Source: Allosphingosinicella deserti (lineage in GTDB: Bacteria; Pseudomonadota; Alphaproteobacteria; Sphingomonadales; Sphingomonadaceae). Taken from it: 64,000 bases of DNA. Shown here piece by piece: positions 1-8,378 of this stretch (its first letter is position 1; each line of letters begins with the position of its first letter). The stretch lies in assembly GCF_003012735.1 (NCBI RefSeq), contig NZ_PXYI01000007.1, forward strand, positions 186,001 to 250,000, in the 5' to 3' direction. The notes under the pieces were generated by a model, which was not told where the DNA came from, made no database searches, and saw nothing but the letters and a program-made list of their open reading frames with translations. The position numbers were made by a program, and so were the translations under genes.

Positions 1-29
1 ACTTCCGCTTCTGAACCGCGTTCCTGACC

Positions 30-57
30 CGCCACCAGGTTCCGTTACCTGGTGGCG
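30..57. repeat. 11-bp perfect inverted repeat (terminator-like hairpin)
   Basis: The arms CGCCACCAGGT (30-40) and ACCTGGTGGCG (47-57) pair perfectly around a 6-nt loop. The hairpin lies about 107 nt downstream of the minus-strand dipeptidase gene. No T-tract follows on either strand, so an intrinsic terminator is possible but not shown. Confidence 0.45.
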
Positions 58-163
58 AAGCGCGTGACGGGATCGTTTGACAGGTCCGTTCCTGCCCAAA
101 TGGCGCAGGAGCGGACCTGCGTCGTATCCGGCACCCGCCGAGCCGGCGGCATGGAAGCAGAGC

Positions 164-1288
164 TCAGCCAAGCACGTCCGTGAGCACGCGCGCGAAGTTG
201 CCGCCCATGGCCTGCTCGATCTCGCGCCGGCGAAAGCCGCCTGCCTCGAGGGCGCGTTCGATGCGGGCCATTCGGTCGAGCGTGTTGAGTTCCGGAATCA
301 CGACGTGCTCGGGTGTCCAAGCGAAGCCCGGGATGCCGAGGGCGTGCATAGCGCGCCACCATTCGAGATATTCCTTCACGCCTTCGCGATTGTCGTTGTT
401 GAGCTTCAGCAGATTTTCCTGACCTCCCATCGGAAAGTCGTTTGCGATCCCGACAGCTTCGATCCCGCCGACCTTGATGACGTGCCGAACGTGGGCGAGG
501 AGGTGCTCGACCCGGGGCACGGCATCACGGGTGAGCCAGAAGCTCATCATGAAGATTCCGATCACGCCGCCGCGGTCAGCGATGGCTCGGATCGCCTCGT
601 CGGGGATGCAGCGGGGATGATCGAGGATCGCCCGGCACGCGCCATGGGAATAGACGACCGGCGTGCGGCTGAGCCGCGCGGCCTCGATCATGGTCGCGAC
701 CGACCCGTGGGAAACGTCGGGCAGGATCCGCAGCCGGTTCATCTCGTCGAGGCCGGCGACGCCGAGCCTGGTGAGACCGGTCTGAACGGGCTCGATGGCG
801 CCACCGGCAAAAGCCGTGTCGTTGTGATGCGTGAATTGCAGCACCCGAAGGCCCTTGTCGTGAAAGCGTGCGAGCCGCGCAAGATCGTCGCCCACGGGCT
901 CGCACGACTGGAATTGCAGAAAGGCGGCACAGCCGGGCCGGTGGCCGATGTCGCTGCCGCGCTGCGCGACGAATGCGACATCGCTGTCGCGGAGTCGGGC
1001 TGCCCCGGCATCGAGGGCTGCGTCATTGGCCTCGAACGTTCTTCGGTAGCGCGGCGTCCCATCGGGATCGCGCACCTCTGCGACCTCCGAGACGTCGCAG
1101 ATCATCGCGTTCAGACCGGCAGCAGCAATGTCCGACAGAGTCTTGGGCAGGAAGCTCAGCCCGTCGACGAAGCCGGGGGCGGGCAGGGGGGAGCGTGGCG
1201 AGCGGCTGGGGACGCACCCTGCAAGCGGGGCTGCCGCAAGCGCGCCAAGAATGGACCTGCGAGAGCAGGCAAGCACATCATCCGGCAT
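164..1288 (-). CDS. membrane dipeptidase homologue (peptidase M19), lipoprotein
   Basis: The 374-residue protein resembles zinc dipeptidases of family M19 (renal dipeptidase type), which cleave dipeptides outside the cytoplasm. The N-terminus reads SRRSILG, then a hydrophobic stretch ending LAGC, so a twin-arginine-like lipoprotein signal is likely. The central and C-terminal metal motifs are visible: LPDVSH, VVYSHG and GIANDF. The N-terminal HxD zinc motif is not visible (VDGLSF stands there) and the usual metal-bridging Glu region reads LQFQSC. It may therefore be a subfamily with altered metal binding or no activity. It starts directly after a small open frame that ends at 1289. Confidence 0.8.
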   Translation of the reverse strand: MPDDVLACSRRSILGALAAAPLAGCVPSRSPRSPLPAPGFVDGLSFLPKTLSDIAAAGLNAMICDVSEVAEVRDPDGTPRYRRTFEANDAALDAGAARLRDSDVAFVAQRGSDIGHRPGCAAFLQFQSCEPVGDDLARLARFHDKGLRVLQFTHHNDTAFAGGAIEPVQTGLTRLGVAGLDEMNRLRILPDVSHGSVATMIEAARLSRTPVVYSHGACRAILDHPRCIPDEAIRAIADRGGVIGIFMMSFWLTRDAVPRVEHLLAHVRHVIKVGGIEAVGIANDFPMGGQENLLKLNNDNREGVKEYLEWWRAMHALGIPGFAWTPEHVVIPELNTLDRMARIERALEAGGFRRREIEQAMGGNFARVLTDVLG

Positions 1289-1510
1289 TCAATCGCTTCC
1301 TTCGGAGGCTGACGTTCGGTCCTGCGCCGGCTCGCTCAAACGGCGCTGAGCGAAAGACAGCGCGGGTGGGTCGATATGGACGATCCCGTCACGCAGCAAT
1401 CGATCCGCCACCCTCGTATTCCGGTGCTGCCCGCCGCGCATGCCGGGGAGCGCGAGCTTGAACCCGCGCGGCGTCGCGCAACTCGGATCCGCCGTCTTGG
1501 CAATCGGCAC
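1289..1510 (-). CDS. possible small hypothetical protein (73 aa)
   Basis: A GTG-started frame of 73 codons fills most of the gap between the OsmC gene and the dipeptidase. Its stop abuts the dipeptidase start (TGA directly followed by ATG), as in a coupled operon. Most third codon positions in the first two thirds are G or C, as in the neighbouring genes. No domain is recognised, and in GC-rich DNA chance frames of this size are common. It may be a real small protein or unoccupied spacer. Confidence 0.3.
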   Translation of the reverse strand: MPIAKTADPSCATPRGFKLALPGMRGGQHRNTRVADRLLRDGIVHIDPPALSFAQRRLSEPAQDRTSASEGSD

Positions 1511-1522
1511 GGCATCCCGAGG

Positions 1523-2002
1523 TCAGCGCGCCTCGTTGCAAAGGGCGTCGATCAGCTGAGCATGGAGCCCCTCGGCGACACCGCCTTCCAGCGCAGAGTC
1601 CGCGACCGTCGTCGAGACGTCCGCGCCGCGTTCGAGCAGCAGGTGAACGGGGCACCTCTGGGCGATCTGCACCAGCCGATCCCGCTGCTCCTCGGGCATG
1701 TCGCCGAGTTCAAGCACGCGTTCGAACCGGTCCCGTCCCGCGGGCGACCCCTTGTGATGCGTCACTCGAACGCTCATCCGATCCGGGCTCCAGCCCTTGC
1801 GCTCGGCATAAAGCCGCATCGTCATCAGCGTGCACGCCCCCAGGGCGGCCTCGATCAGGTCGAACGGATTAGGCCCCGACGATCCGCCGCCAAAGGCTGC
1901 CGGCTCATCGACCGTGAGCTGATGTTCACCCGTATCCACCCGCACCTGAAATCGACCCGCCCCGGTCTCCTGGACCAGCACGGAATCCTCCGACTCGATC
2001 AC
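1523..2002 (-). CDS. OsmC/Ohr family protein
   Basis: This is a 159-residue member of the OsmC/Ohr family, thiol-dependent peroxidases that reduce organic hydroperoxides or act in related stress roles in the cytoplasm. The two conserved cysteine regions are present: ALGACTLMTMRLYAERKGW (near residue 56) and QRCPVHLLLE (near residue 115). The spacing and length suit the YhfA-like OsmC branch rather than classical Ohr. It reads in the same direction as the dipeptidase downstream and may share its transcript. Confidence 0.85.
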   Translation of the reverse strand: MIESEDSVLVQETGAGRFQVRVDTGEHQLTVDEPAAFGGGSSGPNPFDLIEAALGACTLMTMRLYAERKGWSPDRMSVRVTHHKGSPAGRDRFERVLELGDMPEEQRDRLVQIAQRCPVHLLLERGADVSTTVADSALEGGVAEGLHAQLIDALCNEAR

Positions 2003-2089
2003 GATGGTTCCTTCCTCTCGGTCATTCGCACGCGAGCTTAACCAGAATCCGGCGCCAGTGCGGCATCATTGCTCCCGGATGCTCGGGCC

Positions 2090-3100
2090 TCACTTCAGGC
2101 CGCGCGGCCGTCTGAACCAGAAGCTCCACACCGCCAGCGAGCCTAGGAGGAACAGCGCCAGACCCGAGATGGTCATCACCATTCTCCAGGCAAAGCCGCC
2201 GACCTTGGCGGAATGGACCGGATAGGCCTTGTTGAACAGCTGCGCCCCGGCCGGGAGCGTCAAAGCGTCGCGGGCAGCGAGGATACGGCCGTCCGCCGCG
2301 TCGATCCACAGGGTCGAACGCCCGTTCGGCAGCCATTCCGAGGCGCGCTTCATGCGGATCTGGATGGGATCGCCGGGCTTGCGCGGCAGCGACAGGATCC
2401 GGATCGTCGCGTCCGGGAAGCGGGCGTGGGCCGACAGGATGATCCGCTGCCAATCCGGCCGCTCCGGCATCGCGCCGCCCTCGACCTCGGGCGCCGCAAG
2501 CGACGCTGAGACGCTGCCATAAGCCCCGAACGGCGCCACCGCCGCTTCGCCGACCGGACGGAAGATCATCATCGTTCCGGTCAGCGCCGACAGCAGCAAC
2601 AAAGGCGCGACGACGATGCCGAGATCGCGATGGTGCGTGACGATCGCCGGCCGGCTCATCCGCTTGGGCAGCAGCCGGAATTTGAACGTCCGCCGCGTCC
2701 GCCACCACAGGATTACACCCGTCAGGACGAAGAGCATCGAGGCGGTGCCGGCGATGCCGATCACCGTCTCTCCCGCATCCCCGGCGAACAGATGATGGTG
2801 GAAGTCGAACAGCCAGAGCTCCGGGCGCTGCCACTGGCTCGACCATCGCGCAACCACCGTCCCGGCCTGATCCGAATAGGCGCCGCTTCCGGCTGCGGTG
2901 CGGAGCTGGTGCAGGCCGAACCGGTCGCTCGCATAGACGATGCTCTGCACGTCGCGCTCGGCCAGCAGCCGCGCCGTCGTGCCGGCGATCACGGCCGGAT
3001 CGCGGACCAGCGGATCGCCGGCATGGGGGAGGGCGATCCACGCATCCTTGTGCACCAGGATCGCGCCCGACAGACCGATCAGGGCGAGGAGCAGGCCCAC
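2090..3100 (-). CDS. PepSY-associated TM helix protein (probable ferric-siderophore reductase)
   Basis: This inner-membrane protein of the PepSY_TM family has four hydrophobic segments: the N-terminus, near residue 120, near 170, and near the C-terminus. Such proteins sit beside TonB receptors and are thought to handle or reduce ferric siderophores in the periplasm. GTG at 3100 is the first standard start in frame, but the conserved family motif LLDLLHRWTGG lies in frame just upstream of it. Translation may instead begin at a CTG (3145-3143) that overlaps the receptor's stop as CTGA, which would add 15 residues. The receptor gene lies immediately upstream, so the two form an operon. Confidence 0.8.
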   Translation of the reverse strand: MGLLLALIGLSGAILVHKDAWIALPHAGDPLVRDPAVIAGTTARLLAERDVQSIVYASDRFGLHQLRTAAGSGAYSDQAGTVVARWSSQWQRPELWLFDFHHHLFAGDAGETVIGIAGTASMLFVLTGVILWWRTRRTFKFRLLPKRMSRPAIVTHHRDLGIVVAPLLLLSALTGTMMIFRPVGEAAVAPFGAYGSVSASLAAPEVEGGAMPERPDWQRIILSAHARFPDATIRILSLPRKPGDPIQIRMKRASEWLPNGRSTLWIDAADGRILAARDALTLPAGAQLFNKAYPVHSAKVGGFAWRMVMTISGLALFLLGSLAVWSFWFRRPRGLK

Positions 3101-3141
3101 CAGACCGCCGGTCCAGCGGTGGAGGAGATCGAGCAGGCGGA

Positions 3142-5367
3142 TCAGAACCGGTAATCCCAGCCGAGGGTGATCGTGCGTCCACGCCCGGCGAAGAAGCTGA
3201 GATTGTCGGTCGGCAGCCGCGTGTCGCTGGAATAATCGATGTAGAATGCGTCGAACACATTCTGCGCGCTGAGGCTCAGCGCGCCGAAGCCGATCTCATA
3301 TCGGATCGCGGCGTCGGTGACGTTGTAGCCGCCAAAATCGTTGCGCGGATCCCGGATTCGGCCGGTGAAGGTGCGCGACAGGAAGAATTGCGTCTGGACG
3401 CGCAGCGACAGCGGCCCGCGCTCATAGCTCCCGGCGAGGTTGAGGCGATCCGGCGAGATGTTGGTGCCGTCGAGATCGGTGTCGACGAGCCCGTCGGGAA
3501 CCAAGTCGCTGTCGTAGCGCCCGTCGAGATGCGCATAGCCGACCGACACCCGCGCCCCGGGGATCGGCAGCGCCACGCCGAGATTGATCTCGAGGCCCTT
3601 GATCTCGGTGCGCAGCCGCTGGACGTCGAAGATGCCGCCGGGCGCGGCGATCAGGAGCTGGCCTTTGTCGCTCGACGACCAGAAATAAGCGAGGCTCGCG
3701 TCGAGCGGACCCCGTTTGACCTCGAGGCCAATCTCGCGGTTGTTCGAGACGATCGGGCTGATATCGAGATAATTGTCGAGATCGACCCCCGGCGTGCGGA
3801 TCGCCCGGGTGATGCGGCCGATGTCGGGAACGGTGAACCCTTCTGCATAGCTGGCGTAAGCGCGTATGCCCTCGAGCGGCTCGAAGATCACGCCGCCATT
3901 GACCAGCAGATCGTCGAACTTCGGGCTTCCGCCGGACACGTCCACGCCGCCGAATGTCGACTGTCTTGGCGCGACGAACGTCGTCGAGGCGAGCGTGCGG
4001 TAATCGTCGATGCGCATCTCCACATTCTCCCAGCGCACGCCGCCCGCCAGCCGCACCGTGTCGCCGAAGAGCGCGAGGTTGAGCTGCCCGAACGGCGCGA
4101 GGCTGCGGAAATCGGTCGGCGGCACCCAGGTCCGGTCGGTGGCGATCAGCCGCTGCTCGGTCGAGTCCCACAAGGCATCGAAGCCGAGGATCGCGGTCAG
4201 TCCCTGGAAGCCGGGGATCGCCCGCTCGTAGCTGAACTTGCCGCCATATTTGCGGGACCGGTTTTCGGACTGGTCGAACAGGGTGCCGACCGGCGCAATC
4301 GCCGGATCCTGGAAGGTGGAGATCGGCGCGATCTCGCCGCCGAATATGTCGTGGGTGCGATTCCAGAAGATCTGGGTGACCAGGTTCCCACCCCACACCT
4401 CGGTGTCGGTGAGCGACAAAGCGACACTTTCGGTGCGGCTGGCGGCGGGTTCGCCCGGCGGCGTTCCGCGCACCGCGCTGGTCGGCAGCCCCGTCGCACG
4501 GTTGCCGGGAATCGCAATGAAATCGCCGTCTCCATCGAGCTGGAAGCGGCTTGCGATCAGGTCGATCCGCGCGGTGTCGCTCAACGCATAGCCGAAACGT
4601 CCGAACAGCGACCAGGATCGGGAATCCTGGGTCTCGCCCTGGGTGAGATTGAGGCCGACCGGATTGCCGCGTCCGTCATAGAAGACGCCGCGCTTGTCGT
4701 AGGCGCCGCCGACGCTCGCATCGAACGGGCCTGTCTTGTACTGAACGAGCCCGGCCATCTTGCCGCCGAGCCCGTCCTCGTGGACGTCGGCATCGGCACT
4801 GCCCTGGACGAGCACGCGCCCGCTGAACCCCTCGGTGCGGGGTGCGCCGACGGTGACCTGGTTGACCACACCGCCGGTCCCGCCGATGCCTTGCAACGCA
4901 TTCGAGCCGTAAATCAGCTCCACGCGGTCGACGAAGAAGCCATCGATGGTGAAACCGTCCCGGCTGCCGTCGCGCAGCGGGGTCGATTGTGGAATTCCGT
5001 TGATCGCATAAAGCGGGGAGCGTCCGCGTAGCGTCTCCCCGGCGCCGGACAGCTTCTGGCGTGTCGGGGAGAAGGACGGGGTAAGGGCGGAGACGGCGTC
5101 GGTGACCGAACCCGAGATCGCGATCTGCTGGTCGAGCGCTGCCTTGTCGATGACGTCGACGGTAAGGGGCAGGGCACTGGGCGGCAGGATCGACCGCGCC
5201 GCGGTGACGACGATCTCTTCTCCCGCCGCGGGCGAGCCGTCGTAACCTTCGCCGTCTTCGTCGACGTTGGCGACGCTCGCGGCCGCATCCTCAGCGTAAG
5301 CGGGCTGGGCGGCAAGCGCGAGCAGGGCGGCGGCGGCCAACAAGTGCCGGCGGTAAGACGAACACAT
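3142..5367 (-). CDS. TonB-dependent receptor (probably siderophore uptake)
   Basis: The 741-residue outer-membrane receptor has a signal peptide ending AQPAYA, a TonB-box-like segment EEIVVTAARS (about residues 49-58), a plug domain (GRSPLYAINGIPQ, then VDRVELIYGSNALQGIG), and a long beta-barrel ending in GWDYRF with the aromatic residue used for BAM assembly. The plug and barrel pattern fits ferric-siderophore receptors. The following PepSY membrane gene supports an iron-uptake role. The substrate cannot be read from sequence. A possible iron-regulator site lies upstream. Confidence 0.9.
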   Translation of the reverse strand: MCSSYRRHLLAAAALLALAAQPAYAEDAAASVANVDEDGEGYDGSPAAGEEIVVTAARSILPPSALPLTVDVIDKAALDQQIAISGSVTDAVSALTPSFSPTRQKLSGAGETLRGRSPLYAINGIPQSTPLRDGSRDGFTIDGFFVDRVELIYGSNALQGIGGTGGVVNQVTVGAPRTEGFSGRVLVQGSADADVHEDGLGGKMAGLVQYKTGPFDASVGGAYDKRGVFYDGRGNPVGLNLTQGETQDSRSWSLFGRFGYALSDTARIDLIASRFQLDGDGDFIAIPGNRATGLPTSAVRGTPPGEPAASRTESVALSLTDTEVWGGNLVTQIFWNRTHDIFGGEIAPISTFQDPAIAPVGTLFDQSENRSRKYGGKFSYERAIPGFQGLTAILGFDALWDSTEQRLIATDRTWVPPTDFRSLAPFGQLNLALFGDTVRLAGGVRWENVEMRIDDYRTLASTTFVAPRQSTFGGVDVSGGSPKFDDLLVNGGVIFEPLEGIRAYASYAEGFTVPDIGRITRAIRTPGVDLDNYLDISPIVSNNREIGLEVKRGPLDASLAYFWSSSDKGQLLIAAPGGIFDVQRLRTEIKGLEINLGVALPIPGARVSVGYAHLDGRYDSDLVPDGLVDTDLDGTNISPDRLNLAGSYERGPLSLRVQTQFFLSRTFTGRIRDPRNDFGGYNVTDAAIRYEIGFGALSLSAQNVFDAFYIDYSSDTRLPTDNLSFFAGRGRTITLGWDYRF

Positions 5368-5408
5368 CGAAACTCCCCTTCGCTGTGCGCTCTATCCAGC
5401 GCACAACG

Positions 5409-5430
5409 CTATTGCAAGTCAGTCGCAACT
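5409..5430 (-). promoter_or_regulatory. possible Fur-type operator upstream of the TonB receptor
   Basis: On the minus strand the segment reads TTGCGACTGACTTGCAATAG, with TTGC/GCAA arms around a 9-nt centre, 42-63 bp before the receptor start. This resembles Fur-family sites seen before TonB receptors. The match is judged by eye only. Confidence 0.35.
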
Positions 5431-5500
5431 GGGGTGTTCTTACGTGCCTGTCCGACCCTGGCCGCCTGCGGGCGCGCCACTCCGTCCTCAGGCGAGCCGA

Positions 5501-6817
5501 TTACAGAGCGGGCGCGCGGTTTCCCTGCGTGATTGCGCCCGGAAGGCAGGTTTGCGCCGGCTGGGTGCTGGCGGGCTCGGTTGCGTCGCGGACGATCTCG
5601 GCGAGTGTCCGGGTTCGCAGGTCGGGGGCGGCGCAGCGCGTGGTCATCGCGGGCGCCGAAGACTGCACCCCGGTGAAGGCGCTGGCCGGTGCCGTCACCG
5701 AAGGTTGCGCCGGAGCAAAGGTACTCGCCGGTGCCTTCATCGGCGAACGCGCGGCGGTGAAGGCGCTGACCGGAGCCGCCACCCGAGGCTGCGTCGGAGC
5801 AGAGGCACTGGCTGGTGCCTTCATCAGTGAACGCGCCGCGGCAAAGTTGCTGGCCGGTGCGTTCACGGGAGGTCGCGCCGGGGTGAAGGCACTCGCCGGT
5901 GCCTTCATCGGCGAACGCGCTGTGGCAAAGGCGGCGGCTGGTGTCGTCGCCGGAGATAGCCCCGTGGCAAAGCCGGTGGCCGGCGCCGTTGCCTTGACAG
6001 CGAACCGAGCCTGCGAAGCCTCGGCTCCGAATGCGTCGTAGATGGTGCGCGCCGCGGTTGCGATCACCGCGGGTCGGTTGACGCCGCCGCGGGCGAACAG
6101 GGCAACGGCGATGCGGCGGCCATCGGGCAGGGTGACGAACCCGACGTCCCCAGTATAGCCGTTGAGCGTTCCGGTCTTGTGCTCGACCCTGGTGCCGGCC
6201 GGCAGCAGCGCCCGCATCCGGTTCCGGCCGGTGTGACAGCGGCTCATCATGTCGAGCAGCAGAGACCGGCTTGCCGGCGTCAGCGCCCGAGGACCATCTA
6301 CGGTGCGCAGCAGGCTCAGCATCGCGGTGGGCGTGCTGGAATCGCGGACATCGCGCAGATCGCGGCGTGCACTGAGCAGCTGGGCGATCGTGCGGTCGAC
6401 GCGGATGCCGCTGAGGCCGTGGCTGCGCATCCAATTGTCGATCACCTGCGGTCCGCCGAGCTCGGCAATCAGCAGATCGGTGGCGCGGTTGTCGCTGCGG
6501 GTGATCATCTGGTCCATAAGGGTGCGCGCGCTCACCCCGGCGATCAGCGTGTCGAGGGACCGCTGTCCCGCGTCGACCTGCGACAGATACGTCGCGGCGA
6601 CCGCGACCTTCATCGTGCTCGCCATAGGGAAAGGCTCGTTGCCGTTGAAGCTGATCATCGTGCCGGTCGCGAGGTCGACGGCGGCAATCCCATATTCGCC
6701 CGGGTTCTCGGCCGCCATCGACGCGAGCTTCTGCTCGACGGCCTTGTAATCCGGCGAGGCCGCCGCCGGCTGGGCGACGAAAGCAAGCATCCAGAAAAGC
6801 ATCGCAACACGCCGCAT
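5501..6817 (-). CDS. class A beta-lactamase-like serine hydrolase with Ala-rich repeat tail
   Basis: The start at 6817 gives 438 residues with a clean signal peptide (MRRVAMLFWML to QPAAA); an upstream start at 6904 would hide it. The serine beta-lactamase/transpeptidase motifs are in order: STMK (67-70), SDN (108-110) and HKTGT (213-217). The omega-loop region (IAQLLSARRDLRDVRD, then TPTAM) shows no clear Glu equivalent to E166, so beta-lactam hydrolysis is doubtful and a cell-wall role is possible. After the catalytic domain come eight degenerate 14-residue Ala/Pro/Ser/Thr repeats and a 52-residue end containing two cysteines. The tail is unusual for the family. Confidence 0.8.
   Translation of the reverse strand: MRRVAMLFWMLAFVAQPAAASPDYKAVEQKLASMAAENPGEYGIAAVDLATGTMISFNGNEPFPMASTMKVAVAATYLSQVDAGQRSLDTLIAGVSARTLMDQMITRSDNRATDLLIAELGGPQVIDNWMRSHGLSGIRVDRTIAQLLSARRDLRDVRDSSTPTAMLSLLRTVDGPRALTPASRSLLLDMMSRCHTGRNRMRALLPAGTRVEHKTGTLNGYTGDVGFVTLPDGRRIAVALFARGGVNRPAVIATAARTIYDAFGAEASQARFAVKATAPATGFATGLSPATTPAAAFATARSPMKAPASAFTPARPPVNAPASNFAAARSLMKAPASASAPTQPRVAAPVSAFTAARSPMKAPASTFAPAQPSVTAPASAFTGVQSSAPAMTTRCAAPDLRTRTLAEIVRDATEPASTQPAQTCLPGAITQGNRAPAL
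5660..5995 (-). repeat. eight degenerate 42-bp tandem repeats inside the beta-lactamase-like gene
   Basis: The repeats encode 14-residue units such as PMKAPASAFTPARP, PVNAPASNFAAARS, LMKAPASASAPTQP and PMKAPASTFAPAQP. Eight consecutive units keep the reading frame. Identity falls towards the catalytic domain, which suggests expansion by duplication. The composition resembles a flexible linker or wall-spanning stalk. Confidence 0.85.
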
Positions 6818-7038
6818 CGACACGCTCCACCCCGCAGACCACAGAGCTTGCACACCCGTGCAAGCCGCAGTGGTGAATAGCATGGTCAGATTAACGCGGG
6901 GCATGCGCGAGGTGTGTTTCGACGCAGCATCAGCCCCGTTCGGCGCAGAACGCGCCCGTTTCGGCGAAATCGCGGAACGATCCCTGAAATCCTAACCGGC
7001 TGGCGTCGCTTCGAATTCCCGGCGAGCACGACCCTATT

Positions 7039-7326
7039 TCAGGCGTGTTCTGGCGGGACGTAATGAAAATCCACGAGGTAGACGTTGCTGCCGCTGCCGT
7101 GCTTCGCCGTCTTGAGCAGGTCGACCATGCCCTCGAAACCGGAGCGGCGGGCGAGCGCGCCGGTGACATCGCCGAGTGCGATCGGCCGGATCGCGTCAAC
7201 AATGATATGGCCGTGCTCCATCGGATAGGCTCCGCCGACCTTGACGTGCGGCCGGGTCCAGATCCGGATGCTGCAGGTGATCCGGCCCTCCCGGACACCT
7301 TCACGAAGGCGTTTGGCGAACATCAT
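7039..7326 (-). CDS. ASCH-domain-like protein
   Basis: The protein has 95 residues from ATG at 7326; a TTG at 7362 would add 12. The opening MMFAKRLREGVREGRITCSIRIW, followed by VKVGGAYPM, matches the ASCH fold, a PUA-like domain thought to bind RNA or act in nucleoside metabolism. It is close to a single-domain length. No partner gene points to a function. Assignment rests on the N-terminal pattern, so moderate certainty. Confidence 0.6.
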   Translation of the reverse strand: MMFAKRLREGVREGRITCSIRIWTRPHVKVGGAYPMEHGHIIVDAIRPIALGDVTGALARRSGFEGMVDLLKTAKHGSGSNVYLVDFHYVPPEHA

Positions 7327-7405
7327 CTCACGAAGATAGAGCAATGACGCAGACGTCAGCAATATCGGTCACGTCGGGGCCAGAATGAGACAACGGGCAC
7401 AGGGA

Positions 7406-8101
7406 TCAAGGGGTGAAATCGAGACGGCGCGACCAGTCTTCGACTTCGCCGGTGGCGAGCCGGCGCGCGGCGAGAACTTTCCAATTCTCGGCAAGATGGG
7501 GGAGGGCGGTGACGATGGCCAAAGCATCCCGATCGAGCATGTCGACGTACAGGAGCCGCGAAAGGCGCGCGATCGTCCAGTCCGGCGAGGGGCGATCGAC
7601 CAGCGTCATGGCGTCGCCGACATCCACGTGGCCCTCCTCGATCACCCGGTAATACCAGCCGGTTCGGCCGGTCGCCTGAACCCGCCGCGACATATCCGCC
7701 ACGCCGAAGCGGTCGTTCAGCTTCCAGCACGGCTGACGTCCCTGGCTGACCTGGATCAGGGCGCCGCCTGCGCGAAACACATCGCCGATGGCCACATCCG
7801 CTTCGGTAAGCCCGGTGGTCGACACATTCTCACCGAAGGCGCCCGGCCGATTGAGCAGCGCGAGATCGCCAATCTCGCCGCGCCAGGCAGCGTGGTGATC
7901 GAATGGATAATGGTGAACCGATTTCTCGGGCCCGCCATGATGCTTGAGATCACCCTGGGCATCGCTCGCAAATCCATTCAGGCCAAGCCACAGGCGCCCC
8001 TCGACCGGATGCTTGTCGATCCCGCTTGGGATGCCGCGCGGGCCAAGGGGTCTGACGGGACCCGTCAGCAGCGCCTGAATGTGCGGCATCCCATTCTCCA
8101 T
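7406..8101 (-). CDS. MOSC domain-containing protein, YiiM-like
   Basis: This 231-residue protein has the MOSC fold (beta-barrel carrying a molybdenum cofactor) followed by a short helical C-terminal domain, the YiiM arrangement. The conserved cysteine that ligates molybdenum is in GRQPCWKLN (near residue 125). GGPEKSVHHYP and GAFGENVSTTGL are family signatures. YiiM-type proteins reduce N-hydroxylated bases such as 6-hydroxylaminopurine. A second ATG four codons downstream is an equally possible start. Confidence 0.85.
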   Translation of the reverse strand: MENGMPHIQALLTGPVRPLGPRGIPSGIDKHPVEGRLWLGLNGFASDAQGDLKHHGGPEKSVHHYPFDHHAAWRGEIGDLALLNRPGAFGENVSTTGLTEADVAIGDVFRAGGALIQVSQGRQPCWKLNDRFGVADMSRRVQATGRTGWYYRVIEEGHVDVGDAMTLVDRPSPDWTIARLSRLLYVDMLDRDALAIVTALPHLAENWKVLAARRLATGEVEDWSRRLDFTP

Positions 8102-8378
8102 TCCGGTTCGTGGGCGTCCTTACCGGGTGAAGCATCGTTCGACAAAGTGCACCGCCGCAGAGCGAAGAGACAGCGGCGCTTTCTGCGCTGGTGGTTCGCC
8201 TCGCGAACTTTGCGTTCAGATCAGCCGGCGCCGCATCGTGATCTGCGCTTTCTCCGCTCAACATATGACGGTGCGCTCGAGGAAGGCCATACCTGCCACG
8301 TTGCAGACGGACATATTCAACTTACACGCAAGCTCGCCGACGCCGTGCTTCCCCTGCTGGCGGGACGCCCAGCGCCCG
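8102..8378. other. intergenic region, no gene seen
   Basis: These 277 bp separate the YiiM-like gene from aguB, both on the minus strand. Frames crossing it on either strand have no recognisable domain or plausible start. No clear terminator hairpin was seen. Confidence 0.5.

Noticed and set aside
5660..5995. CRISPR array
   Set aside because: The 42-bp repeats are contiguous without spacers, degenerate and in frame within a gene.
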